A program made the position numbers and the translations under genes. A model generated the notes under the pieces. That model saw nothing but the letters and a program-made list of their open reading frames with translations, did not search any database and was not told the origin of the DNA. From positions 1-43,426 of the forward strand of contig NZ_JAKTNR010000007.1 of NCBI RefSeq assembly GCF_022760855.1: a stretch of DNA of 43,426 bases, read 5' to 3'. Source of the DNA: Thermus albus (GTDB lineage Bacteria; Deinococcota; Deinococci; Deinococcales; Thermaceae). Below, piece by piece: positions 31,707 through 40,676 of the stretch. How positions within the stretch are numbered: position 1 is the stretch's first letter; every line of letters starts with the position of its first letter.

Positions 31707-32717
31707 GTGCTGGGGCGGTACGTCCTTAGGGAGGTCTTGATCCCCTACCTGGTGGGGGTGGTGCTCTTCGTGGCCCTCCTCACCTTTGACCTCCTCTCCA
31801 GCCTCTCCGGGGTGCTCCTGAGCCGAGGGGTTGGGGTGGAGGCCATCCTCAAGCTCATCCTCTACCGCCTACCCTGGACCCTGAGCCTAGCCCTTCCCTT
31901 GGGCCTGGTCTTCGCCATCCTGGTGGGCCTGGCCCGCCTCATCCGAAGTTCGGAGCTGAAGGCGGCCTACGCTGCGGGCGTACCCCCCTGGGCCCTCCTA
32001 AAACCCCTGGCGCTTTTGGCCCTTCTGGTGAGCCTTTTCAACCTCCTCAACCTGGCGGAGCTCCGCCCTAGGGCCCTCGAGGCCTACGACCGGCACCTGG
32101 CCCACCTCCTATACGGGGAAGGGGCCTATAGCGGGGTGCTCCGCCAGCAACTTTATGCCCCCCCGGGCCTCGGGGTCTACTACGCCGAGGAGGTGCGGCC
32201 CGAGGTGGGGCAGAACCGGCTTTTTGGCCTCCGAGTGGTGGACGAAAGGGGCCGGGTATACAGCGCCCAGGAAGGGGTCTGGGACCGGGAGGGGTGGCAG
32301 TTTCGGGGCTACGTGTGGGATGGGGAAGGACCCAAGCCCTTCGCCGGCCTCCTTCCCTTCCCCGTGGAGTTTCGCCCTAAGGAAAGCCTGGGCTCCCGTG
32401 ACCCCTACGACTCCACTACCCTCTGGGAGCTTTGGCAGAGAAGCCAGGTGGAGCCCTCGGCCCGCTTCGCCTTCCACCGCCGTCTGGCAGACGCCTTGGG
32501 GGGCTTCTTCCTGGGCCTGGTGGCCGCCGCCTTGGGCCTCGCCTTCCGGGAGGCCGCCTGGGCTTTCCTTAGCATCGTCCTCCTCATCTTCGGCTACTAC
32601 GTGCTTTGGACCCTAAGCGCCCAACTGGCCCGCTATGACGTAAATCCCCTGTTCGCCTACCTCCCCAATGGGCTCTATGCCCTTTTGGGGCTCTACCTGG
32701 TCTGGAGGTTACGGTGA
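31707..32717 (+). CDS. LptF/LptG-family permease (first)
   Basis: A 336-residue YjgP/YjgQ-family permease with paired N-terminal membrane helices (residues 8-50, 60-90), a periplasmic jellyroll-like middle (about 135-250) and C-terminal membrane helices. In Gram-negatives LptF and LptG work with the LptB ATPase to lift lipopolysaccharide to the LptC-A-D bridge. Thermus is reported to lack LPS, so another envelope glycolipid is a likely cargo. No lptB is next to it. It overlaps the next gene by 4 nt (GTGA). Confidence 0.88.
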   Translation: MLGRYVLREVLIPYLVGVVLFVALLTFDLLSSLSGVLLSRGVGVEAILKLILYRLPWTLSLALPLGLVFAILVGLARLIRSSELKAAYAAGVPPWALLKPLALLALLVSLFNLLNLAELRPRALEAYDRHLAHLLYGEGAYSGVLRQQLYAPPGLGVYYAEEVRPEVGQNRLFGLRVVDERGRVYSAQEGVWDREGWQFRGYVWDGEGPKPFAGLLPFPVEFRPKESLGSRDPYDSTTLWELWQRSQVEPSARFAFHRRLADALGGFFLGLVAAALGLAFREAAWAFLSIVLLIFGYYVLWTLSAQLARYDVNPLFAYLPNGLYALLGLYLVWRLR

Positions 32718-33757
32718 CCACCCTGGACCGCTACCTGCTGCGGGAAGCCTTGGGCCACTACCTCCTAGGGCTTGGGGCCATCGTGCTGCTCTTCCTGGCA
32801 GGTGCGGTCTACGAGGTCCTGGCTCCCCTGGTGGCCAAGGGGGCGGACCCCTACACCCTTCTCCTCTATCTCCTCTACCGCACCCCCGAGGCCTTGGTGC
32901 GGGGAAGCCCGGTGGCCTACCTTTTCGCACTGCTTCTCCTCCTCTCCCGCATGGCCGAGGACTCGGAGCTTAAGGCCCTTCTCGCCCTGGGCATCCGGCG
33001 GGAACGGGTACTCCTGCCCCTTTTGGCCCTGGGAGGGGTATTGGCCCTCTTGGGCTTCGCCTTAGGGGAAAGCCTGGTGCCAAGAAGCCTGGCGGCGGGG
33101 CAGGACCTCTTGAGGCGGCAGGTGTTGGAACGCCCCCGCACCCTCCTCACCCCCGGGGCCAGCTTCCAGGACGCCAAGGGCCGGGTGGTCTACGTGGGGG
33201 AGGTGAGCGGGGATAGAATCGGGAAGCTACGGATTCTTTCCCGGGAGGAGGTGGTCTTGGCGGAGGAGGGAAGGTTCGGAGGAGGGGTTTTACGGGTGGA
33301 AAGAGGCCTGAGGATCACCTATGAGGGGGACCGGCCAAGAACCGTAACCCGCTTCCAAAGGGGCGAGCTGGTCCTTAAGGACCTCACCTTTGAGCCCTGG
33401 CAGAACCCCGCCAACCGCATGACCCTAAGGGAGCTAAAGCAGGAGGTGGAAAGGCTCAGGCAGGCGGGGGTGAAGGCGGGCCTCGAGGCCACCACCTACC
33501 ACCGCCGCTTTGCCGAACCCACGGCCAGCCTCATCTTCGCCCTCTTCGCGGTGGGGCTGGCCTTTTACCTCTTGGGCGGGTCCCGGAGCCTGGGGCTTGT
33601 GGGGGTGGCGGTCCTCACCTTCTTTTACTACGCCACCTGGAGCGTGGGGCGGATCATGGGGGAGCAAAACGCCCTAAACCCCCTCCTGGCCGCCTGGGGA
33701 CCCAACCTGGTCTACGGGCTTTTGGGCCTCCTTCTCTTCCTGGGAGGGCGGAGGTGA
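32714..33757 (+). CDS. LptF/LptG-family permease (second)
   Basis: A 347-residue paralogue of the preceding gene with the same layout: two membrane helices, a periplasmic domain (about residues 130-250: RVVYVGEVSGDRIGKLRIL, LVLKDLTFEPWQNPANRMTLREL) and three C-terminal helices. It starts at GTG 32714, overlapping the upstream stop, and its own stop overlaps the next gene. The two permeases presumably form the heterodimer. Confidence 0.88.
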   Translation: MTTLDRYLLREALGHYLLGLGAIVLLFLAGAVYEVLAPLVAKGADPYTLLLYLLYRTPEALVRGSPVAYLFALLLLLSRMAEDSELKALLALGIRRERVLLPLLALGGVLALLGFALGESLVPRSLAAGQDLLRRQVLERPRTLLTPGASFQDAKGRVVYVGEVSGDRIGKLRILSREEVVLAEEGRFGGGVLRVERGLRITYEGDRPRTVTRFQRGELVLKDLTFEPWQNPANRMTLRELKQEVERLRQAGVKAGLEATTYHRRFAEPTASLIFALFAVGLAFYLLGGSRSLGLVGVAVLTFFYYATWSVGRIMGEQNALNPLLAAWGPNLVYGLLGLLLFLGGRR

Positions 33758-36240
33758 AGGCCCTTGCCCTGGCCATGGTCCTCCTTTACCTTTGGAATCC
33801 CGCCTGGGCCCAGGAAAAGGTGCTGAAGGTCCTGGAAGCGGAGAAGCTGGAGCTTAGGCAGGAAGGAGACGAAGAGGTCTACGTGCTCACGGGCAGTCCC
33901 GTGCGCCTGGAACGGGATGGGGAGGCCATTGAGGCGGGAAGGGTGATCTATTTCCGCACCCGAAAGCTCCTTTTCCTCTCGGAAGGGGTCCGCTACCGGG
34001 ACCGGGAGGGAAGGCTTTTGGAAGCGGAAGAGCTGCAGCTTTCCCTTTCCGACGAAAGCTTTGACGCCCTGGAGATGCGCATAGAGGCCAAGGACCTTTT
34101 CCTCACCGGGCCCCTTTGCCAGCGGATGGCGGGGGTCATCCTCCTGGAAAGGGGCTACGCCTCCCCCTGTGTCCCCTGCGGCCAGGAGGTGCCCGACTAC
34201 GGCTTCCGCGCCCGGGAGATCGTCCTTTACCCGGGGGACCGGGTGGTGGCCCGGGGGGTGGTGCTTTTAGTCCAGGAAAAGCCCGTTTTGGAGCTTCCGG
34301 TCCTCCTCCTTTTCCTATCGGAGCGCCAACCCCGGTTTGAGGTGGGCCAGGACGAGGGGGGCTTGTATGTGAAGGCGGCCTTGCCCTATGTGGCAGAGTT
34401 TGGCGTGGGCTACACCCTTCTTGCCTACTACCAGGGCCGGGGCTATGGCTTCGGGTTTGACCACTTTGGAACGGGGGAGGCCAAGGAACGCTACTTCTTT
34501 CTCCACACCCCCCCGGACACCTTCCAGTACCGGGGGGAGTACGCCCTAAAGCGGCGGGACTTCTCCCTAAGCGCCCTCCTGGAACGGGACGACACCCGGG
34601 ACAGGCTTACCCGCTTCCGCCTGGAGGCCTTTTTGCCCGGCACCCCTTCCCCCCAGGACTGGCGCTACACCCTTCGGGCTGAGGGCTTCCTGGACCACGA
34701 CCCCACCACCCCACCCCCCAGAACCCTCCAGCGCCTGCCCGAGGTGGAGGCCCAAAGCCCCGTCCTCCGGGAAGGCCCCTTCAGCGTGCAGGGGGGGCTG
34801 GTGCTGGGCCGCTATCTGGCGGAAACCAACCCCCTAAACCGCTCCGCCCGGGCCCTTGGGCCCTATGCCCAAGCAGGAAGGGCCCTCCTTTCCCATAGCG
34901 AAAGCCTTTTCCTTTCCCCCTGGCCTGGGGCCATCCTTAGGGCGGAAAACCGCTTCCGGGGCTTCTACTACACCACGCAAAACCCGGACGGGGAGTACGA
35001 GCGGCAGATAGACTGGGCCACCACGGCCAGCCTCCGGCAAACCCTGGGGGGCTTCAGCCTAGAGGCCAGCTACCTTCGTAGCGTCCAGGAGGGGGAAACC
35101 CCTTTCCGCTTTGACGCCCTACCAGAGCGGCGAAGCCACCAAGCCACCTTGAGCTTGGGCCTCCAGGAAAGGCCCCTGGCCCTAAACCTCAAAGGGGGCC
35201 GGGACCTGGAAGGAGGGAGGTACCTGCCCTTAGAGGCCCAGGCCAGCCTTCAGGACCAGGGATACCAGCTGACCCTAGGGCACAAGCGGGGCCTCGAGGG
35301 GGAAGGGCCCTTGGAGACCCGCCTCGAGGGGAGCCTCACCCCCTACCCCTTCTCCCTCAAGGCCAGCCTCCGCTTTGACCACCCAAAGGCCCTCTTTGAC
35401 CCCCTCCTCTTGCAGGGGGCCTACGCCCTCCCCGGGGGAAGCCTGAACCTGAGCCACCGCCATGGCCTTAACGGGGAAGGCCCCCTCACCACCGATCTCA
35501 GCCTCGCCCTAAGGGAGGGGGTCAGCGCCTACACCCTAAGGGCCTTAAGGGACTGGCAGAAGGATACCCTAAGCCTCCAAGGGCAGGCCATCTTGGGCCC
35601 CGAAAGCCTCTCCCTGCAAACCACGTGGGACCCCACCGCCTTGGCCTACACCCTGGGCTACCGCTGGGGAAGCCTCCCTGGGCCCCTTTTGGACCTGGCC
35701 CTTTCCGGCCGGTACCAGGAGGGCTTTAGGGCCACGAACCTGCGCTTTGGCCTCACCCAGGCCCAGCCGGAGGTATCCTTCCGCCTAGGCGCCAACCTCC
35801 ACCTCCCCGAGGTGGAGGACCGGGAGATCTACCTCAAGGATGCCACCTTTAGCGGGGGGATGGAGCTTTGGCCACCGGTGCCGGCGGATGAAGCGGGGGA
35901 AGGGGCCATCCCCGGGCTTTCCCTCTCGGGAAACCTCACCTACCTGCGCCAGCCGCAAAGGCCCGAGGGCTATGGCCTCGCCTTGCGCAACTTCGGGCCC
36001 ACCTTCACCTTCCTAGGCCGGGAGAAGACCAAGCTCCACCTCTCCGCCCTCCTCACGCAAAACCTGCCCGGGGAGCCCTTAAAGCCCCGGTTTGTCCTGG
36101 TGCTGGACCGGTGTTGCTGGGCCCTACGCTTCACCCTGGATGCCGCCAAGGGCAGCGTGGGCCTGGCCTTCCTCTACGGAGGGCAGGCGGCGGGGCTTCT
36201 CCTTTCCCAGGAGGGCGTAAAGCTGGGAGGTGGCCGGTGA
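33754..36240 (+). CDS. LptD/OstA-like outer-membrane protein
   Basis: An 828-residue exported protein. The signal peptide is MKALALAMVLLYLWNPAWA, then an LptA/OstA-like beta domain (about 25-120: VYVLTGSPVRLERDGEAIEAGRVIYF), a cysteine-containing LERGYASPCVPCG, and a long beta-barrel part (about 190-828) of alternating strands. Of the Gram-negative LptD cysteine pattern only C-V-P-C and a late CC are visible. It overlaps both neighbours and probably receives the cargo of the two LptFG-type permeases at the outer membrane. Cargo is inferred as a non-LPS lipid. Confidence 0.82.
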   Translation: MKALALAMVLLYLWNPAWAQEKVLKVLEAEKLELRQEGDEEVYVLTGSPVRLERDGEAIEAGRVIYFRTRKLLFLSEGVRYRDREGRLLEAEELQLSLSDESFDALEMRIEAKDLFLTGPLCQRMAGVILLERGYASPCVPCGQEVPDYGFRAREIVLYPGDRVVARGVVLLVQEKPVLELPVLLLFLSERQPRFEVGQDEGGLYVKAALPYVAEFGVGYTLLAYYQGRGYGFGFDHFGTGEAKERYFFLHTPPDTFQYRGEYALKRRDFSLSALLERDDTRDRLTRFRLEAFLPGTPSPQDWRYTLRAEGFLDHDPTTPPPRTLQRLPEVEAQSPVLREGPFSVQGGLVLGRYLAETNPLNRSARALGPYAQAGRALLSHSESLFLSPWPGAILRAENRFRGFYYTTQNPDGEYERQIDWATTASLRQTLGGFSLEASYLRSVQEGETPFRFDALPERRSHQATLSLGLQERPLALNLKGGRDLEGGRYLPLEAQASLQDQGYQLTLGHKRGLEGEGPLETRLEGSLTPYPFSLKASLRFDHPKALFDPLLLQGAYALPGGSLNLSHRHGLNGEGPLTTDLSLALREGVSAYTLRALRDWQKDTLSLQGQAILGPESLSLQTTWDPTALAYTLGYRWGSLPGPLLDLALSGRYQEGFRATNLRFGLTQAQPEVSFRLGANLHLPEVEDREIYLKDATFSGGMELWPPVPADEAGEGAIPGLSLSGNLTYLRQPQRPEGYGLALRNFGPTFTFLGREKTKLHLSALLTQNLPGEPLKPRFVLVLDRCCWALRFTLDAAKGSVGLAFLYGGQAAGLLLSQEGVKLGGGR

Positions 36241-37238
36241 AACGGTTAGGGTTTACTCACTTGGTTTTGGGCAGCTTGGCCCTTCTCCTAGGCGCCTGCA
36301 CGGGAAGCCAAGAACCCCCCCTGCCGGCCCTGGTGGCCATGGGGGGAGGGGGGGAGGTGCGCTTCTACCGGGCCAAAGACCTCCAGGGGAGCACGGCTAG
36401 CCCCGTGACCACCTGGAACACCCCAGGACTCCAAGACCTGGCCTACTCCAATGGCTTCGGAAGGCTTTACCTTCTCCTAGGGGACCGCCTCGAGGCCTAC
36501 CCCACCCAGGGCTTCGGGGGGGATGCCGCGCCCCAGCCTTCCCCCACCACCGCCAACCTCCCTAGTGGCGTGGACTGCACGGGAGGCTACCTCCAGCTTG
36601 GACAGAACCGGCTTCTGGCCCATTGTCCAAGGGCCTCCCGGGCCTTCCTCTGGAACCTGGATGGCTCGGGCAACCTGAAGGAAGCGGACCTCACCGGCCT
36701 TCCCCCGGAGGTGCGCCTGGCCCTTTTCCCCCAAGGGGGGGAGGAACTTCTGGCCTACATCACGCAGCAAGCCCTGGGCTACCGGCCGTGGCAAACTCCC
36801 ACCCCCAGCCTGGAAAAACCCCTGGACCCCCAGGCCAGCCAAGGCCCCTACGATCTCCAGCTGGACCGCTCCCAGGGGCGGCTTTTGGGGCTTGCCGCCA
36901 CCGCGCTCGAGTTGCGGCTTTACACCCTGGAGGGCCAGACCCTCTCAAGCCGCAAGGTCCTTGGGGATTTTCCCCAAAGGAGCCGTCTGGCCCTGGACCC
37001 CGTGGGGGGTGGGGTGGCTTACGGCCTAGGGTTCCAGGTTCTTTTCCCCAAGGACTCGGGGCCCCAGCAAACCTTCAAAACCTACGCGGCCGGCCTGGTG
37101 GGGCCGGATGGCTACCTTTACCTGGTCCAGGACCAGACCCTAGAGGTCTACGATCTGACGCCTTCCCCTCCCTTCTTCCTACGTCAGCTGAATTTAGGCT
37201 TCAGCCCCACCTCCTTGGCCTTCATCCCCGTAGAATGA
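36237..37238 (+). CDS. Lipoprotein with repeated short beta segments, unknown function
   Basis: A 333-residue protein whose signal peptide ends in the lipobox LLGAC (cysteine about residue 20). It is rich in short beta-type repeats such as LQDLAYSNGFGRLYLL, YDLQLDRSQGRLLGLAA, SRLALDPVGGGVAYGLG and PDGYLYLVQDQTLEVYDL, which suit a beta-propeller (YncE/NHL-like). Its GTG start overlaps the LptD-like stop, so it may be an accessory of that export system, analogous in place to a lipoprotein partner of LptD, but no homology to LptE is seen. Confidence 0.75.
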   Translation: MKRLGFTHLVLGSLALLLGACTGSQEPPLPALVAMGGGGEVRFYRAKDLQGSTASPVTTWNTPGLQDLAYSNGFGRLYLLLGDRLEAYPTQGFGGDAAPQPSPTTANLPSGVDCTGGYLQLGQNRLLAHCPRASRAFLWNLDGSGNLKEADLTGLPPEVRLALFPQGGEELLAYITQQALGYRPWQTPTPSLEKPLDPQASQGPYDLQLDRSQGRLLGLAATALELRLYTLEGQTLSSRKVLGDFPQRSRLALDPVGGGVAYGLGFQVLFPKDSGPQQTFKTYAAGLVGPDGYLYLVQDQTLEVYDLTPSPPFFLRQLNLGFSPTSLAFIPVE

Positions 37239-37241
37239 GGC

Positions 37242-37925
37242 ATGCTCCAAGGTAAAGCTTTCCTGGTGACGGGGGCTGGGGGGGCCTTGGCCCGGGCGGT
37301 GATCCCCGCGCTTTATAGGGCTGGGGCTCGGCTTTTCCTCTCCGACCCTCGGGAGGAGCGGATGGCGGAACGGGCCAGGACCTATGGGGCCCAAACCTTT
37401 GTGGCCGACCTCACCCGGCTAGAGGAGGCCGAGGCCCTGGCCCGCTTTGTGGAAGGGCAAGCCCCCCTTTTCGGGGTGGTCCACACCGTGGGCGGGTTCG
37501 CCGCCGGGCGCTTCCTGGACTCCGACCCTGGGCTATACGATTGGCTTTTGGACCTGAACCTGCGCACCACCTTTAACCTCCTAAGGGCCACCCTGCCCTA
37601 CATGGAAGCCCGCCGGGAAGGGTTTTTCGCCGCCGTTGCCGCCGGAACCGCCTGGACGGGGGTAGGGCCCCACCGGGCCCTTTACACCATGGCCAAGACC
37701 GCCCTGGCCAGCCTCCTCCGCTCCTTGCAAGGGGAGGTGGAAGGGGTGCGCTTCCTCCTCCTCTACCCCATGGGCACCCTGGACACCGAGGCCAACCGAA
37801 AGGCCATGCCCGAGGCCGACCCTAGCCGTTGGATCGCCCCCGAGCTTCTGGCCGAGGCCCTCGTCCTGGCCGCCACCGCTAGGGGCGGAAGGCTTTTGGA
37901 ACTGCCCATCTACCCCCCCATCTAG
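37242..37925 (+). CDS. Short-chain dehydrogenase/reductase-like protein
   Basis: A 227-residue SDR-fold protein: the cofactor loop is VTGAGGALARAVI (residues 9-21), followed by VADLTR, VVHTVGGFAAGRF and the YxxxK pair (YTMAK). The catalytic Ser usually 13 residues before Tyr is replaced: the region reads AAGTAWTGVGPHRALY, with Gly at that place and Thr one step away. Activity is uncertain; it may have reduced function or use Thr. It follows the lipoprotein gene after 3 nt and its 3' end overlaps the convergent vanZ-like gene by 47 nt. Confidence 0.8.
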   Translation: MLQGKAFLVTGAGGALARAVIPALYRAGARLFLSDPREERMAERARTYGAQTFVADLTRLEEAEALARFVEGQAPLFGVVHTVGGFAAGRFLDSDPGLYDWLLDLNLRTTFNLLRATLPYMEARREGFFAAVAAGTAWTGVGPHRALYTMAKTALASLLRSLQGEVEGVRFLLLYPMGTLDTEANRKAMPEADPSRWIAPELLAEALVLAATARGGRLLELPIYPPI

Positions 37926-38229
37926 CCCCCAGGTACGCCCCCAGGACGTCCGCCAAAAGGTCCAGGCCAAAGGCCTCCCGGCCAGGGACATGGCTTTGGT
38001 GCCACTCGTCCACCACCCCGTACATAGCCGCCAGGAAAAAAGCGGAGCGGGAATCCCCAAGGGCTACCCCCAGGAGAAAACCTAAAAGCCCATAGGCCAG
38101 GAAATGGGCCCCCTTATCCCAAGGGTGCGGCAAGCCCATCCCGGTAGCAGGCTGGTCGGAAAACCACCACAGTAGGCCCATCTCCCCCAGGGCCAAAAGG
38201 GCGGCCAGAAGGCGCCAGGGGCTAGGCAC
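37879..38229 (-). CDS. VanZ-like membrane protein
   Basis: A 116-residue protein with three to four membrane segments and VanZ-family motifs DKGAHFLAYGLLGFLLG and DEWHQSHVPGREAFGLDLLADVLGAYLG (the conserved DE-HQ and D-L-ADVLG). The function of the family is not known beyond its link to teicoplanin resistance in VanA operons. It overlaps the epimerase-like gene by 8 nt. Confidence 0.82.
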   Translation of the reverse strand: MPSPWRLLAALLALGEMGLLWWFSDQPATGMGLPHPWDKGAHFLAYGLLGFLLGVALGDSRSAFFLAAMYGVVDEWHQSHVPGREAFGLDLLADVLGAYLGARWGGRWAVPKAFRP

Positions 38230-38623
38230 CCTCTTCCTCCACCAGCTCCCAAAGCACCCCTAGGCCAAAGCTAGGGTGGAGAAAGGCCACCCGGTGGCCC
38301 CCGAAGCCAGGCCGGGGCACCTGGTCTAGGAGCCTGGCCCCTTGCGCCTTCAGCCGGGCGAGTTCCTCCTCCATCCGGGGAGTAGCGAAGGCCAGGTGGT
38401 GGAGCCCTGGGCCCCGCTTGGCCAAAAAGCGCCCCACCGGGGTTTCGGGCCCCATGGGGGCCAAAAGCTCCACAAGGGCCTCCCCTTGGCCCTTCAGCAT
38501 CGCCACCTGGACCCCCTGGGAGGCCACCTCCCCTTCCGCCACCACGCCAAAGCCCAAAAGCCCATAGCGGGCCTTGGCCTCCTCTAAGTCCTCCACGGCA
38601 ATGCCCACGTGGTGTAGCCGCAT
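38222..38623 (-). CDS. Methylmalonyl-CoA epimerase-like glyoxalase-fold protein
   Basis: A 133-residue vicinal-oxygen-chelate protein: MRLHHVGIAVEDLEEA, GLHHLAFATPRMEEEL and a late GVLWELVEEEG. The metal ligands His near the N-terminus, His in GLHHLAF and the C-terminal Glu fit methylmalonyl-CoA epimerase. A mutase gene is not in the window, so glyoxalase-type alternatives remain open. Confidence 0.8.
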   Translation of the reverse strand: MRLHHVGIAVEDLEEAKARYGLLGFGVVAEGEVASQGVQVAMLKGQGEALVELLAPMGPETPVGRFLAKRGPGLHHLAFATPRMEEELARLKAQGARLLDQVPRPGFGGHRVAFLHPSFGLGVLWELVEEEGA

Positions 38624-38632
38624 GGGAGGATT

Positions 38633-39574
38633 CTACAGGTCGTACCAAGGGGGCTTACCCCGGTAAAGCTCCAGCTCCCCGAAGACCTCTTCCTTGCTGG
38701 CCTCCTCGAGGCGGATCACCTGGGGCGGGCAGCTTTCCACGCAGGCCCCACACCCCGTGCAGGCCTCCACCTTGAGCCTGAGCACGTACTCCTCCCCCTC
38801 CCGCACCCTATAGACCGCCTCCGTGGGGCAGACGTTGGTGCAGACCGGGCAGAGGGTACATCCTTCCTCCACGGCTATCTTGGGCCAGCGCACGGTAGAA
38901 GCCCGCTTGGCCGCAAGGAGGCGCAGGCGAAGCTCCGCCGGCAGGCCCTTTTCCCCAGGTTCCGCGGCCAGGGGAGGCTCGGGCACCAGATCGGCGGCGG
39001 TGCGCTTGGCGCTTCCCAAAAGGGCCTGGAAGAGCTCCCTCCGGCCCACCTTCTCCCCGGGAAGCTCCCCTTGGCGGACCTCCACCTCCACGGGGTGGTA
39101 GCGCCGGGCCTCCTCGGCCATCCTCTCCAGGTGTTGGGGCACCAAGGGGCCCCCAATCCTGCAGGTGGCGCAGTCTCCCCTGGCGAGGATAAGCTGGCCA
39201 AAGCGGCTTCCCGCCTCGGCCAAAAGCCCCGGGGTCAGGCGGCCCAGGCACACCACCTCCTCCCCCTTGCCCTCGGCCTTGGAGCAACGGATCTGCCCCT
39301 TGCCCCGGATCAGGGCTTCCTGGATACCCCCTAAGGGATACTCCAGGGCCACCCCCGGGCAGACCCCCGTGCAGAGGCCACATCCCGTGCAGAGCACCTC
39401 GTCCAGCTCCACCCGGAAGCTTTCCAGCTGCACCGCGCCTTTAGGGCAGACCTGGTAACAGCGGTCACACCCCCCCACGCTGTTCTTGTAGAGGAGGCAG
39501 CGGGTTTCAGCATACCGGGGCCTGGGATCGGTGGCCTTCAGGAAGGCATTTAAGAGGTTATCCAAAAGGCCCAT
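38633..39574 (-). CDS. 4Fe-4S polyferredoxin-like protein
   Basis: A 313-residue cytoplasmic protein with four Cys-cluster motifs: CDRCYQVCP and CTGCGLCTGVCP near residues 35-75, and CTLCPVCTNVCP and CTGCGACVESCP in the C-terminal third; one further CSKAEG and CATCRIG lie between. It resembles the iron-sulphur subunits of membrane-bound oxidoreductases or an electron carrier; its partner is unknown. Its ATG directly follows the aroF stop (TAGATG), so the two are cotranscribed. Confidence 0.82.
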   Translation of the reverse strand: MGLLDNLLNAFLKATDPRPRYAETRCLLYKNSVGGCDRCYQVCPKGAVQLESFRVELDEVLCTGCGLCTGVCPGVALEYPLGGIQEALIRGKGQIRCSKAEGKGEEVVCLGRLTPGLLAEAGSRFGQLILARGDCATCRIGGPLVPQHLERMAEEARRYHPVEVEVRQGELPGEKVGRRELFQALLGSAKRTAADLVPEPPLAAEPGEKGLPAELRLRLLAAKRASTVRWPKIAVEEGCTLCPVCTNVCPTEAVYRVREGEEYVLRLKVEACTGCGACVESCPPQVIRLEEASKEEVFGELELYRGKPPWYDL

Positions 39575-40639
39575 CTACGCCCCCAACAGGTCCTGAATGG
39601 CCTCCAGGAACGCCTCAAACTGCCGGAAGTCCATCTGCTGCTGGTTGTCGGAAAGGGCCACCTTGGGGTTGGGGTGGACCTCCACGTGCACCCCATCCGC
39701 CCCCACCGCCAAGGCCGCCCGGGCCAGGGGGGCCAGGAGGTCCGTACGGCCGGCGGCGTGGGTCACGTCCACCACCACGGGCAGGTGGGTTTCCCGCTTG
39801 GCCAAGGCCACCGCGGAAAGGTCTAAGGTGTTCCTGGTCCAGCGCTCAAAGGTGCGGATCCCCCTTTCCACCAGGATGACCTGCTCGTTTCCCTGGCTAA
39901 GGATGTACTCGGCGGCATAGAGCCATTCCTCCATGGTGGCGGCAAGCCCGCGCTTGAGGAGAACGGGCTTGCGCGAGCGGCCCACCTCCTTAAGGAGGGC
40001 GAAGTTTTGCATGTTACGGGCCCCCACCTGCAGGATGTCGGCGTATTCCGCCACCACCTCCACATCCCGGGTATCCATGACCTCGGTGACGAAGACCAGG
40101 CCAAAGGCCTCCGCCGCCTTCCGCCCCAGCCTTAGCCCCTCCACCCCCAGGCCCTGGAAGCCGTAGGGGCTGGTCCGGGGCTTGAAGGCCCCACCCCTCA
40201 GGACCCTGACCCCCTTGCCGGCGAGAAAGCGGGCCGTTTCCATCATCTGCTCCTCGGACTCAATGGAGCAGGGGCCGGCGATGAGGAGGGGCTTCTCCCC
40301 AAAGACCACGGGGCCCACCCGCACCCGGGTGGGCTCGGGCTTGTGCTGGCGGGAGTAGAGGAACTTCTTCTGATCCTCCTGCTCCTCGAGGTCCAGGCTG
40401 GCCTTGAAGATCTCCTTAAATAGCTTCCGGATGGTCTCCGCGGGGAAGGGGCCAGGGTTTTCCGCGGTGAGGTAGGCCAGCATCTCCTCTTCCCGCTTGG
40501 GGTCGTAGTGGGGTAGGCCCAGCTCGGTCTGGATGCGGCCGATCTCCTGCACCAACCTCCCCCTTTCAGAAAGGAGGCGCAGGATTTCCCGGTTCACCCG
40601 GTCCACCTCTTTGCGCAGGGCCAGGATGCGCTCGTCCAT
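39575..40639 (-). CDS. Chorismate mutase / DAHP synthase (type I beta) fusion
   Basis: A 354-residue bifunctional enzyme. The N-terminal chorismate mutase (residues 1-85: RILALRKEVDRVNREILRLLSERG) is joined to a DAHP synthase (about 105-350) with LIAGPCSIES, GGAFKPRTSPYGFQG, EVMDTRD, VLLKRGL and DVTHAAGR motifs. DAHP synthase starts the shikimate pathway from PEP and erythrose 4-phosphate, and the mutase domain is known in this family to be an allosteric sensor of chorismate or prephenate. It is the aromatic counterpart of the trp operon elsewhere in the window. Confidence 0.95.
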   Translation of the reverse strand: MDERILALRKEVDRVNREILRLLSERGRLVQEIGRIQTELGLPHYDPKREEEMLAYLTAENPGPFPAETIRKLFKEIFKASLDLEEQEDQKKFLYSRQHKPEPTRVRVGPVVFGEKPLLIAGPCSIESEEQMMETARFLAGKGVRVLRGGAFKPRTSPYGFQGLGVEGLRLGRKAAEAFGLVFVTEVMDTRDVEVVAEYADILQVGARNMQNFALLKEVGRSRKPVLLKRGLAATMEEWLYAAEYILSQGNEQVILVERGIRTFERWTRNTLDLSAVALAKRETHLPVVVDVTHAAGRTDLLAPLARAALAVGADGVHVEVHPNPKVALSDNQQQMDFRQFEAFLEAIQDLLGA

Positions 40640-40644
40640 GGGTT

Positions 40645-40676
40645 ATTCTATGGGCTAAGCCCTAAGCGGGTGTCAA
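40645..40676 (-). promoter_or_regulatory. Probable promoter of aroF inside the tatC stop
   Basis: TTGACA (40676-40671) overlaps the tatC TGA. TAGAAT (40650-40645) is 20 nt on and only 5 nt before ATG 40639; CATAGA with an 18-nt spacer is an alternative reading. It may give a separate transcript of aroF and the genes behind it. Confidence 0.45.
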
